The notes under the pieces are model-generated. The model saw only the letters and a list, made by a program, of their open reading frames with translations, ran no database searches and was not told where the DNA came from. Made by a program: the position numbers and the translations under genes. Shown piece after piece: positions 50,564-57,645 of a DNA stretch of 57,645 nt. The stretch lies in NCBI RefSeq assembly GCF_000455485.1, contig NZ_CBQR020000049.1:1-57645 (forward strand). Reading direction: 5' to 3'. Source of the DNA: Gorillibacterium massiliense. Its GTDB lineage: Bacteria > Bacillota > Bacilli > Paenibacillales > NBRC-103111. Each line of letters begins with the position of its first letter. The stretch's first letter is position 1.

Positions 50564-51100
50564 TTACGGAATATATTGCTGGACAATCTTTGTTACGACT
50601 CCGTCAACCAAAGTTATGTGGTATGGAAAAGCCTTCAAGTCAATACCTTCTGACGCCCCGAATAACTGGATAAAGGTATTCAAGTTCAACTCTTCATTCC
50701 AATGGATATCCCGGTTACCATAAATTTGCATCAGCACTTGGGCGTCTTCCCGATATGGATAAACGTCGCGGTCTTCCCGATCATTGACGATGTAATAACC
50801 GTCCGGCGTCCCTCCGATTTCAGCAGCAGCTTTCGGCTCACGTTCGGCAAAGACCCGATCTGCTTCCGCCCCTTGATACCACTGGATCTCATCGAAGACA
50901 AGCGTATTCAATCCATCGGCATGGATCGACTTGATGTAGCCGGTTAGGACCTTTTCCGAATGACCCGTTATGCCCTTTTCAGCTTCCGCCTTGTTCCCCC
51001 CAACGTCATGAGCGGCAATAAGTGAAAGTAACAACAGTGCCAGCATGACAACTCCGAATAAGATTCGTCTGCGGTATCGTTCCCGGTTGCGGATTTGCAT
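50564..51100 (-). CDS. Exported or membrane-anchored protein of unknown function
   Basis: This 178-residue protein has a basic N-terminus (RNRERYRRR) followed by a hydrophobic helix (ILFGVVMLALLLLSLIAA), an uncleaved anchor or signal peptide, then a ~140-residue extracytoplasmic domain with acidic and aromatic residues. I do not recognise the family. AAGGGGAG precedes the ATG, and a small palindrome GGCAAGCTTGCC lies just upstream of it. Confidence 0.65.
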   Translation of the reverse strand: MQIRNRERYRRRILFGVVMLALLLLSLIAAHDVGGNKAEAEKGITGHSEKVLTGYIKSIHADGLNTLVFDEIQWYQGAEADRVFAEREPKAAAEIGGTPDGYYIVNDREDRDVYPYREDAQVLMQIYGNRDIHWNEELNLNTFIQLFGASEGIDLKAFPYHITLVDGVVTKIVQQYIP

Positions 51101-51427
51101 ATTTCTCAGTCTCCCCTTATGATGGCAAGCTTGCCAGTCCCATTAATCCTTTACCCACAATCAGGCAAGAACTAACGGATTTTCTATATAGTAAGACGAT
51201 TTCTTGCTAAAAAAGGTTACAGGTAAACCGGCGGCACTCAGCCTTTTTTTTAGGAACTTAAACTTGGCAGAACCTGTCTGCCATTTCTAAAGATCGATGC
51301 ATTTCGTTGGGCCTATACCCTCATGATTGGTTGAGGTACTAAGTAACTTCTCAAGTGGAAAATGAGCAAATAAAAGCCCGATGAAAACGGAATGTTCCGT
51401 TCTACCGGGCTTCTCGGCTTCTCTATT
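51101..51427 (-). other. 327-base gene-free stretch
   Basis: It contains the terminator of the acetyltransferase gene (51371-51412), a short GGCAGA/TCTGCC hairpin (51266-51282), and the upstream region of the exported protein gene, where a weak promoter could lie near 51190. No coding frame is supported. Confidence 0.5.
51371..51412 (-). terminator. Terminator of the acetyltransferase gene, copy of the glnA terminator
   Basis: AGCCCG/CGGGCT outer and AACGGAA/TTCCGTT inner stems; TTTTATTTG follows on the minus strand. Its sequence is nearly identical to the hairpin at 52125-52164. Confidence 0.85.
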
Positions 51428-52000
51428 TCAATAGTTCCAATCCCTTTTATGAAGGACATAATGATGATAAACTCGATTTTCGATTTCAATATCATCGAGA
51501 TAGGTAAATCCATTCTTTTGAATGACTCGGTTTGAACGGATGTTTTCGGGCAACGCGAGAGCGTTCATAAGTTCGATGTCCGTTTCCATGAACAAAAAAT
51601 CAAGAAGCGACTTAACCGCTCTCGTCATGTATCCCTGATTCCGGTAATCGGTTGAAATGGCATAAGCAATTTCTCGATTGGGGGCAAGCAATTCATCCTT
51701 AATTCCCGTGCACACGAAACCGATCATCTTGTTGCTGATCTTATGAATAATAGCTAATTTCAGCATGCCATGGAACGGATTTATCCCTTCTATATGCGGC
51801 AATGAGGATAAGAAAGCTCGATTGGATGGGAGTTCATATTCTGTTAAGTAAAATGTACGCTGCTCCTTCGTCGTTCTCCAATCGGGTAAAAAATGGTAAA
51901 CTTCCGGTTGTGAAGTGATTTCCACAATCGCGTCTGCGTCTTCAATCGTGAATTCTCGGAGAAAAAAATCACCGCAGTCTATTATGAATAAATCGTCCAT
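51428..52000 (-). CDS. GNAT-family N-acetyltransferase (RimJ-like)
   Basis: This 190-residue protein of the ribosomal-protein/RimJ type acetyltransferase group has LREFTIEDADAIVEITSQPEVYHFLPDW at the start and IAYAISTDYRNQGYMTRAVKSLLDF near 115-140, where the acetyl-CoA pyrophosphate loop is (RNQGY in place of RxxGxG/A). The C-terminal NIRSNRVIQKNGFTYL follows. Substrate is unknown. The ATG at 52000 has AAGGGTGG upstream. The gene is flanked by two nearly identical terminators, suggesting it was inserted or the region was duplicated next to glnA. Confidence 0.82.
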   Translation of the reverse strand: MDDLFIIDCGDFFLREFTIEDADAIVEITSQPEVYHFLPDWRTTKEQRTFYLTEYELPSNRAFLSSLPHIEGINPFHGMLKLAIIHKISNKMIGFVCTGIKDELLAPNREIAYAISTDYRNQGYMTRAVKSLLDFLFMETDIELMNALALPENIRSNRVIQKNGFTYLDDIEIENRVYHHYVLHKRDWNY

Positions 52001-52124
52001 GTTAACCACCCTTACTATTAAAAAGCATTAGCATGTTTCTTCCATAGCATCCCATAAGGCGTTCATGGTTTCCAGGGTGTTTTTTGATACATGAAAACTT
52101 TCCTACACCCTTCGCTATACAAAC

Positions 52125-52164
52125 AAAAGCCCGATGAAAACGGAATATTCCGTTTCACCGGGCT
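52125..52164 (-). terminator. Terminator of glnA
   Basis: AGCCCG/CGGGCT outer and ACGGAAT/ATTCCGT inner stems; the minus strand continues with TTTTGTTTG. About 40 bases are almost the same as at 51371-51412. Confidence 0.85.
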
Positions 52165-52182
52165 ACTTAGTGTTTGTTTGGC

Positions 52183-53520
52183 TTAGTACAGAGTGATGTA
52201 CTGATTCCGCTCCCAGTCGTGGACTTGGGTGCGGTACATATCCCACTCGATTTCCTTCAACTCATAGAAGTGGGCCAGGGCGTGATCGCCCAAAGCATCA
52301 CAGATGACTTCGTCACGGAGCAGTTCATACAAGGCTTCCTTCAAATCGCCAGGGAGGCTGGGAATGCCTTGGCTCTCCCGCTCTTCTTCCGTCATCACGT
52401 AAATGTTACGGTCCGTCGGAGCCGGCAGCTGCATCTTCTTGCGGATACCGTCGAGACCTGCCTTCAGCATAACGGCAAGAGCCAGGTACGGGTTGGCCGC
52501 CGGATCAGGATTGCGCACTTCGATCCGGGTGCTGAGGCCGCGGGATGCGGGAATGCGGATCATCGGGCTGCGATTGCTAGCCGACCATGCCACGTAACAG
52601 GGTGCTTCATAACCTGGAACGAGACGTTTGTAAGAGTTGACCGTCGGGTTGGTGACAGCCGCGAAGGAACGGGCATGCTTCAGAACGCCGGCCATATAAT
52701 AACGGGCTTCTTGGCTCAAGCCCAATTTGTCACTTTCTTCGTAAAGCGCATTCTCGTTACCGCGGAACAGCGATTGATGGCAGTGCATGCCCGAACCGTT
52801 CACACCGAAGAGCGGCTTAGCCATAAAGGTGGCGTGCAGGCCGTGCTGGCGGGCAACGGTTTTAACAACCAGCTTGAAGGTTTGAATTTGGTCCGCAGCT
52901 AGGATGGCGTCAGCGTATTTGAAGTCGATCTCGTGTTGTCCCGGAGCCACTTCGTGGTGGGAGGCTTCGATTTCAAAGCCCATTTCTTCCAGGGTCAGTA
53001 CGATGTCGCGGCGGCAATTTTCGCCCAAGTCCGTCGGCGCAAGGTCAAAATATCCGCCTTGGTCGTTCAGCTCAAGAGAAGGATTGCCTTTGTCGTCGGT
53101 TTTGAACAGGAAGAATTCCGGCTCAGGACCAACGTTCATGGTGGTGTAGCCCATCTCTTTGGCTTCCTTCAAAGCGCGTTTCAAGATGCCCCGCGGATCG
53201 CCAGGGAACGGTGAGCCGTCTGGAAGGTAGATGTCGCAAATGAGGCGGGCGATACGGTCTTCCGTTACCCAAGGGAAAATCACCCAAGTGCTCAGGTCTG
53301 GGTACAGATACATATCCGACTCTTCGATGCGAACGTAGCCTTCGATGGAGGATCCGTCGAACATCATTTTGTTGTCCAGCGCTTTTTCCAGTTGGCTTAC
53401 TGGAATTTCCACATTTTTAATGGTTCCCAGCAAGTCGGTGAACTGCAGACGGATAAAGCGAACGTTTTCCTCTTTAGCAATCCGCAAAATATCTTCCTTC
53501 GTAAAATCCATTGGTGCCAC
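52183..53520 (-). CDS. glnA: Glutamine synthetase type I
   Basis: This 445-residue GSI-alpha enzyme has [21 protein letters not shown] (metal region), EPEFFLF, the Glu residues in [17 protein letters not shown], the ATP motif [20 protein letters not shown], and [28 protein letters not shown]. It makes glutamine from glutamate and ammonia. In bacilli the feedback-inhibited form activates GlnR, encoded just upstream. I use the GTG start at 53520 (AGGAG 9 bases before); an ATG three codons later is the alternative. Its 163-base gap to glnR contains a GCTGTGAAG/CTTCAACAGC dyad (about 53626-53672). Confidence 0.95.
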   Translation of the reverse strand: MAPMDFTKEDILRIAKEENVRFIRLQFTDLLGTIKNVEIPVSQLEKALDNKMMFDGSSIEGYVRIEESDMYLYPDLSTWVIFPWVTEDRIARLICDIYLPDGSPFPGDPRGILKRALKEAKEMGYTTMNVGPEPEFFLFKTDDKGNPSLELNDQGGYFDLAPTDLGENCRRDIVLTLEEMGFEIEASHHEVAPGQHEIDFKYADAILAADQIQTFKLVVKTVARQHGLHATFMAKPLFGVNGSGMHCHQSLFRGNENALYEESDKLGLSQEARYYMAGVLKHARSFAAVTNPTVNSYKRLVPGYEAPCYVAWSASNRSPMIRIPASRGLSTRIEVRNPDPAANPYLALAVMLKAGLDGIRKKMQLPAPTDRNIYVMTEEERESQGIPSLPGDLKEALYELLRDEVICDALGDHALAHFYELKEIEWDMYRTQVHDWERNQYITLY

Positions 53521-53684
53521 TTGCCGATCTCCTCCTCCGAATACAAGCCTGAATTAAAATATCCTCAAAAGTATATCAAAGCATGAAAAGAAATTCTATC
53601 CGGTTTCATCGCAAAACTTCAAACGGCTGTGAAGCAGGAAGGCACTCAAATACTTCAACAGCAAATAAGCCGTAAGAGCAGCTT

Positions 53685-54095
53685 CTAGTGGAAGAAGCGG
53701 GACAGCTCTCCTTGGATCAGCGAAACCTGGCCGGGGCGGCGTTCCGCCAGCAGCTGCTGTTTCAACATGCGGTGCAGTTGGGTTTCCGACAATTCCTTGC
53801 GTTTTTGCTCCGTTTGCTCCGTGATAACCGTTGCTTCCTCCGAACTCTCCGATACCGGCAAGAGCACTTGTTTGATCCCGGCGATATTTACGCCCTTCTC
53901 AATCAGGGATTTGATTTCCAACAACCGTTCTACGTCGATAAAGGAATACAGGCGTTGATTGCCTCCTGTACGAGCAGGTTTTACCAATTCATGCTGTTCA
54001 TAGTAACGAATCTGCCGCGCCGTAAGGTCTGTCAGCTTCATTACAATACCAATGGGGAAAAGTGCCATATTTCGGCGTATTTCATCATTGTTCAT
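53685..54095 (-). CDS. glnR: GlnR nitrogen regulator (MerR family)
   Basis: This 136-residue MerR-type repressor has an N-terminal winged helix (ALFPIGIVMKLTDLTARQIRYYEQHELVKPARTGGNQRLYSFIDVERL) and a C-terminal region ending QVSLIQGELSRFFH, the part that senses feedback-inhibited glutamine synthetase. GlnR represses glnRA under nitrogen excess. The ATG at 54095 follows GAAGGAGTGG. Promoter and a perfect GlnR/TnrA box lie directly upstream. Confidence 0.93.
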   Translation of the reverse strand: MNNDEIRRNMALFPIGIVMKLTDLTARQIRYYEQHELVKPARTGGNQRLYSFIDVERLLEIKSLIEKGVNIAGIKQVLLPVSESSEEATVITEQTEQKRKELSETQLHRMLKQQLLAERRPGQVSLIQGELSRFFH

Positions 54096-54134
54096 CTTAA
54101 CCACTCCTTCAAACTTGTAAGGGTGCCTACCATC

Positions 54135-54163
54135 ATTGTATTCGCTTTCCGGAAATGTGTCAA
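54135..54163 (-). promoter_or_regulatory. glnRA promoter
   Basis: TTGACA, 17 bases and TACAAT on the minus strand, 40 bases before the glnR start codon. Confidence 0.8.
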
Positions 54164-54167
54164 GATA

Positions 54168-54184
54168 TGTTAGGTTTAATTACA
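54168..54184. promoter_or_regulatory. GlnR/TnrA operator
   Basis: TGTTA-N7-TTACA matches TGTNAN7TNACA perfectly. It abuts the -35 box and overlaps the ynbB stop codon. A second site, as in B. subtilis, was not found. Confidence 0.8.
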
Positions 54185-55430
54185 GTAAACCGCGTGTTTT
54201 CATGTTATTCAGGGCAGCGAGTACACCGAGCTTGGCGTGGGAATACGTCAATCCGCCCTGCATATAGGCAATGTAAGGCTCGCGAATCGGAGCATCGGCT
54301 GACAATTCCAGACTGCCCCCTTGAATAAAGGTTCCGGCAGCCATGATAACGGGACTGTCGTATCCGGGCATATCCCACGGTTCCGGCACAACGTGTGCGT
54401 CCACTGCGGATGCTTTCTGAATGCCTTGAACAAAAGCGACCAGATGATCGGCTTCCGTAAACCGGATCGCTTGAATCAGATCGGAGCGTGGGTCTTGCCA
54501 GCGGGGATGGGATTCAAAGCCAAGAAGCTCGAAGACCCCTGCGGCAAAAATACTTCCTTTTATCGCTTGTCCGACGAGATGCGGAGCGAGAAAAAGACCT
54601 TGGTACAAACTGCGGGTCGTTCCCAGCATCGCGCCGACTTCCCCACCGATGCCCGGCGCCGTTAAACGGAAAGCAGCTTGTTCCACTAACTCTGCCTTAC
54701 CCGCAATGTAGCCACCGGAAGCCGCCAAACCGCCTCCCGGATTTTTGATCAATGACCCGGCGATCAGATCGGCCCCGACTTGAGTCGGTTCAAGCTCCTC
54801 CGTAAACTCTCCATAGCAATTATCAACGAATACGAGAACATCCGGTTTGATGGATTTTACGAAAGCAACCATTTCGCCGATTTGCTGTACCGTAAAAGAG
54901 GGTCGCCAAGCATAACCGCGGGAGCGCTGAACTCCCACTATTTTTACGTCGGATGTTAGTTTGGTGCGAATTTCATCCCAGTTCGGGTTGCCGTCCGGCA
55001 TCAGCTCGGCTTCATCGTAGCCGATACCCCAATCAGCCAAAGAACCGGTTCCGTCCCCTGGTTTACCGATCACGTTATGCAAGGTGTCATAAGGTTTTCC
55101 CGTTATGTAAAGCAGCTTGTCTCCCGGCCGCAGCAACCCGAAAAGCGCAGTGCTGATGGTGTGCGTCCCCGAAACGAAATGCGGACGAACTAGGGCCGCT
55201 TCGGCTCCGAAGACATCGGCGTACACCAGGTCCAGCACTTCCCGTCCTCGGTCGTTGTACCCGTAGCCGGTCGATGCGGCAAAATGGTAATCACTCACTT
55301 TATGGTTTTGAAAAGCTTCTATTACTTTCCATTGATTGCGGTCAATCAGCCTGTCCACTTCTTTTCGTCTTTCTTCTGTCAGCCGTTCCGCCGATTCCGC
55401 CAGCTCGGCAATTTCAGGTGCGATATGCAT
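54180..55430 (-). CDS. ynbB: YnbB-type PLP enzyme (methionine gamma-lyase / aluminium resistance family)
   Basis: This 416-residue fold-type I PLP enzyme has HFAASTGYGYNDRGRE, RPHFVSGTHTISTALFGLLRPGD, the Asp in VFVDNCYGEF and the Schiff-base Lys in GSLIKNPGGGLA (about residue 235). The family is annotated as aluminium resistance or methionine gamma-lyase-like, but its substrate is not established. Position between hflX and glnR is the same as in B. subtilis. AAGGAG precedes the ATG. Confidence 0.88.
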   Translation of the reverse strand: MHIAPEIAELAESAERLTEERRKEVDRLIDRNQWKVIEAFQNHKVSDYHFAASTGYGYNDRGREVLDLVYADVFGAEAALVRPHFVSGTHTISTALFGLLRPGDKLLYITGKPYDTLHNVIGKPGDGTGSLADWGIGYDEAELMPDGNPNWDEIRTKLTSDVKIVGVQRSRGYAWRPSFTVQQIGEMVAFVKSIKPDVLVFVDNCYGEFTEELEPTQVGADLIAGSLIKNPGGGLAASGGYIAGKAELVEQAAFRLTAPGIGGEVGAMLGTTRSLYQGLFLAPHLVGQAIKGSIFAAGVFELLGFESHPRWQDPRSDLIQAIRFTEADHLVAFVQGIQKASAVDAHVVPEPWDMPGYDSPVIMAAGTFIQGGSLELSADAPIREPYIAYMQGGLTYSHAKLGVLAALNNMKTRGLL

Positions 55431-55491
55431 CGTTTTTTACTCCTTAGCCATCTTTTACATTTATGGTCGAATCATGAGCGACAACGCGAGC

Positions 55492-55523
55492 AAAAAAAGA
55501 AGGTGCTCATCGCCCCTTCTTTA
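55492..55523 (-). terminator. Terminator of hflX
   Basis: AAAGAAGG and CCTTCTTT arms with a GGCGATGAGCA loop; the minus strand continues into TTTTTTTGC. It separates hflX from ynbB. Confidence 0.8.
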
Positions 55524-55547
55524 TATATCTCAATTTACAGATGAAAG

Positions 55548-56861
55548 TCAATGTGCAGCTGCCGCCCCGGAACCCGCTTCGGCTTCGTAAGCCGCCAGCA
55601 GATGGCCCGATTTCTCCAAATCGGCGGAATCCACCTCAACTTTCAGCAGCATCTCGTTCTCCTCGACTTGGGAGTCCATCACTTCGCCTATCCGATAAGC
55701 CAATGAGATCAGATCTCCTCGATCCGCGGGAATCCGGTACCATTTTACGCCGCCGGACAGCTTATCCTGCACCTTCAGCTTGATGCGCTCCAAATCTGCC
55801 GGATTATAGGCCGATACCAGCATAAAGTCTCCGGATACCGTAAGCAGACTCCGTTCTTGCTCAGGCAACAGATCGATTTTATTGAAGAGTGTTACCATTT
55901 CTTTTCCGGATGCGCCAAGTTCTTGGAGCACTTCTCCAACAACGCGCATTTGGTCGTCGCGCATTTCCGATGCACTGTCCGCCACATGCAGAATCAGATC
56001 AGCCTCGTTCGCTTCTTCCAACGTAGCACGGAAGGCCGCAACCAGATCATGAGGCAGGTTTTGGATAAAGCCGACCGTGTCGGTCAGAACAATTTCTTTG
56101 CCACTAGGCAGCTCTAAGGTACGGGACGTCGGATCGAGAGTAGCGAACAGCTGGTTTTCCACATAAACATCGGCATCAGTCAACTGCTTGAGAAGCGTCG
56201 ATTTTCCGGCATTGGTATAACCGACCAACGCGACTTGAAAGACGCCGGTTTTTTTCCGCCGCTCCCGATGCAAGGTGCGATGCCGCACCACCTCGTGCAG
56301 TTGCCGCTTCAGTTCGTCAATCCGGTTGCGGATATGTCGGCGGTCAGTTTCCAGCTTCGACTCGCCGGGGCCTCTGGTGCCGATGCCGCCACCCAGACGC
56401 GAGAGGTTTTTGCCGTGTCCCGACAGACGGGGCAGCAGATAACTTAGCTGAGCCAGCTCCACTTGCAAAATTCCCTCGCGGGTTTTAGCACGCTGAGCAA
56501 AAATATCGAGGATCAGCTGGGTGCGGTCGATGATCTTGACGTCCAGCGCTTCTTCCAAATTGCGCACCTGGGCGCCGGAGAGCTCCTGATCGAAAATCGC
56601 CGTATTGGCTCCGGTTTCTTCAATGATCGCCTTGAGTTCTTCCACCTTGCCCTTGCCGATGAACCATTTGGAATCTGCGGTTTCCCGATTTTGCGTCAGC
56701 GTTCCTTTTACTGTTAAACCCGCCGTTTCGGCGAGGCTAATCAATTCGTTCAGCGAGTGTTCTGCCTGTTCGGCGCTCATATGGCGACTTTGAGTGACAA
56801 GACTGACCAGCACCGCTTTTTCTTCGATGTGGCTTTTGATTTCATGGATGGTTTGTTTCAT
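55548..56861 (-). CDS. hflX: HflX ribosome-associated GTPase
   Basis: This 437-residue protein has an N-terminal HflX domain (residues 1-195, with GKGKVEEL and RTQLILDIFAQRAKTREGILQVELAQLSYLLPRL and the glycine-rich GGGIGTRGPGESKLETDRR). The G domain has GYTNAGKSTLL (G1), DTVGFIQNLP (G3) and NKIDLL (G4), and a C-terminal region follows. HflX rescues stalled or hibernating 70S ribosomes. AAAGGAGG precedes the ATG. In B. subtilis it follows spoVK, as here. Confidence 0.93.
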   Translation of the reverse strand: MKQTIHEIKSHIEEKAVLVSLVTQSRHMSAEQAEHSLNELISLAETAGLTVKGTLTQNRETADSKWFIGKGKVEELKAIIEETGANTAIFDQELSGAQVRNLEEALDVKIIDRTQLILDIFAQRAKTREGILQVELAQLSYLLPRLSGHGKNLSRLGGGIGTRGPGESKLETDRRHIRNRIDELKRQLHEVVRHRTLHRERRKKTGVFQVALVGYTNAGKSTLLKQLTDADVYVENQLFATLDPTSRTLELPSGKEIVLTDTVGFIQNLPHDLVAAFRATLEEANEADLILHVADSASEMRDDQMRVVGEVLQELGASGKEMVTLFNKIDLLPEQERSLLTVSGDFMLVSAYNPADLERIKLKVQDKLSGGVKWYRIPADRGDLISLAYRIGEVMDSQVEENEMLLKVEVDSADLEKSGHLLAAYEAEAGSGAAAAH

Positions 56862-56900
56862 ATAGAATGCCTCCTTTGCTGCTTAACCCTATTCAATTTC

Positions 56901-57371
56901 TTAGAAAAAATGGGTGGTCGCGCCGTTCCGTTCATTGCCCGACAGCGGCGAAAAATCATCTGGACGCAGAGTCATCAGCTCCTGTTTGGAAGGCACGCCG
57001 ACTGTGCCATTCTGTAAGAGGCGTACCGCCTGAGTGCGCAGCGCCTTCTCCAGCAAGTTGCGGACGTAGCGCGCGTTGCTGAAGGCGTCCTCCGTCAACC
57101 GCTTCTCCCGTTCAATCAGCTGCTTCAGCTTCCACTCTGCCTGATGGGTCACGACGTAATCCCGTTCTTTCAGCATGAGATCGGCGATGCGTTGCAGCTG
57201 CTCGACGGTGTAATCGGGGAACTGAATGTGTACGGGAAAACGAGACGGCAAACCGGGATTCGCTTGCAAAAAATCGTCCATCTCCTCCGGGTAGCCCGCG
57301 AGAATGAGGATGAATTGATTTTTATAGTCTTCCATAGCTTTGAGCATGGCACCGGATATACGAAAAATACA
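56901..57371 (-). CDS. spoVK: 3' fragment of spoVK, interrupted at its upstream end
   Basis: From the first ATG (57347) 148 residues match the second half of the SpoVK AAA ATPase: MLKAMEDYKNQFILILAGYPEEMDDF (sensor 1 region), NPGLPSRFPVHIQFPDY (arginine finger) and NARYVRNLLEKALRTQAVRLL (sensor 2). The first half, with Walker A (GNPGTGKTT in B. subtilis) and Walker B (DEAYSL), is missing. In the same frame only ten further codons separate the fragment from the stop codon of the recombinase gene. Its ATG lacks a ribosome site, so the fragment is not an independent gene. Loss of spoVK impairs spore maturation in B. subtilis. Confidence 0.85.
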   Translation of the reverse strand, partial: CIFRISGAMLKAMEDYKNQFILILAGYPEEMDDFLQANPGLPSRFPVHIQFPDYTVEQLQRIADLMLKERDYVVTHQAEWKLKQLIEREKRLTEDAFSNARYVRNLLEKALRTQAVRLLQNGTVGVPSKQELMTLRPDDFSPLSGNERNGATTHFF

Positions 57372-57375
57372 TCAT
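57345..57375. other. Putative attachment-site junction
   Basis: Between the recombinase stop (57372) and the point where SpoVK homology resumes there is an imperfect inverted repeat (CCGGGAT and ATCCGG arms around an AT-rich core). The crossover is expected here if the element is excised by the adjacent recombinase. The exact core cannot be read from one end. Confidence 0.45.
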
Positions 57376-57645
57376 CCCGGTTTCCCGATGCGGTATTTAA
57401 TCCGCAGGCGGTTGCCGGAGTCGAAGGTAATCCGTTCGACGGCAAGCTGGAGCAGCTGGCTGCGCGTGGCTGCGTCCGCCGCGGCCCCCGCGAGAGCCGC
57501 TGCCGGCCGGGCGGCGCATGGAGCGCTGGCGGCTCGGGCGCGGAACCCCTGGAGCAGGGTCTCCGACACCTGCTCCCACACCCGCGCCTCCACCGCCGCT
57601 GCGCTCCAGTAGCGCCCGCATGGCGGCGCCACAGCGCCTGCGGCG
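57372..57645 (-). CDS. C-terminus of a probable large serine recombinase, runs off the right edge
   Basis: The frame is open to the right edge. The visible ~90 residues read CGRYWSAAAVEARVWEQVSETLL, then an Ala/Arg-rich stretch, then LLQLAVERITFDSGNRLRIKY. This is the pattern at the end of large serine recombinases: residues after the zinc ribbon with a conserved VW, a linker, and a final VxxIxxxxxxxLRIxYR strand pair. No catalytic domain is visible, so the call rests on the tail only. The region is about 76% GC against ~52% next to it. Its orientation matches spoVK, as for spoIVCA in skin-type elements. Confidence 0.6.
   Translation of the reverse strand, partial: AAGAVAPPCGRYWSAAAVEARVWEQVSETLLQGFRARAASAPCAARPAAALAGAAADAATRSQLLQLAVERITFDSGNRLRIKYRIGKPG

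Noticed and set aside
1-57645. CRISPR arrays, insertion sequences, rRNA and tRNA genes
   Set aside because: No regularly spaced repeats, transposase frames, or tRNA/rRNA signatures were found on reading both strands.

Overview
The window comes from a spore-forming Gram-positive bacterium of the order Bacillales, most likely a Paenibacillaceae member. This rests on an S-layer-homology protein, KapB, bacilliredoxin YtxJ/BrxC, the lexA-yneA-ynzC block, the spoVK-hflX-ynbB-glnR-glnA order known from Bacillus subtilis, MrfAB, and near-universal Shine-Dalgarno sites of the AAGGAGG type. GC content is about 50-55% by eye, except for the last ~225 bases, which are about 76% GC by hand count. No rRNA, tRNA, insertion sequence or CRISPR array was seen. 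Most genes lie on the minus strand.

Layout. 1-1.74 kb: 3' end of an S-layer-anchored Ig-like protein. 1.9-7.5 kb: housekeeping and sporulation genes (brxC, phosphodiesterase, small spore-type protein, TRIC-type channel and histidinol phosphatase, AIM24 protein, kapB, DUF6483 protein, unknown). 7.6-12.8 kb: two ABC-F ATPases (YkpA/YbiT and YfmR/Uup types), an M42 aminopeptidase and a small winged-helix-like protein. 13.0-25.6 kb: a Gram-positive Tad (Flp) pilus locus. It has a 30-residue membrane peptide not previously called, TadZ, TadA, TadB, TadC, Flp1 pilin, three TadE/G-type proteins, a prepilin peptidase and an FHA protein. Just upstream is a Ser/Thr kinase fused to a degenerate TadZ-like P-loop domain. 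25.8-32.3 kb: YlmA-type ATPase, then a DNA-repair group (mrfA, mrfB, fpg, nfo). 32.5-36.2 kb: heterodimeric ABC exporter with one degenerate ATP site. 36.4-41.3 kb: ferritin-like protein, nitroreductase, beta-lactamase-fold hydrolase, a MurA with Asp in place of the catalytic Cys, and RNase Z. 41.5-47.4 kb: metH (with an apparent one-base frameshift near its start) and a divergent AraC regulator/melA pair. 47.5-50.5 kb: HAD hydrolase, ynzC region, and the SOS genes yneA and lexA sharing a control region with three LexA boxes. 50.6-57.6 kb: secreted unknown, GNAT acetyltransferase, glnA, glnR, ynbB, hflX, then the 3' end of spoVK.

The most striking feature is at the right edge. The spoVK reading frame is broken between the usual Walker B and sensor regions. 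The C-terminal part of what looks like a large serine recombinase sits directly against the break, in the same orientation. This is the arrangement expected of a skin-like intervening element that would be excised in the mother cell to rebuild a sporulation gene. The rest of the element and the 5' half of spoVK would lie outside this window. The second system of note is the Tad locus, bracketed by a kinase/pseudo-TadZ fusion and an FHA (phosphothreonine-reading) protein, with a promoter followed by a terminator hairpin in its leader.
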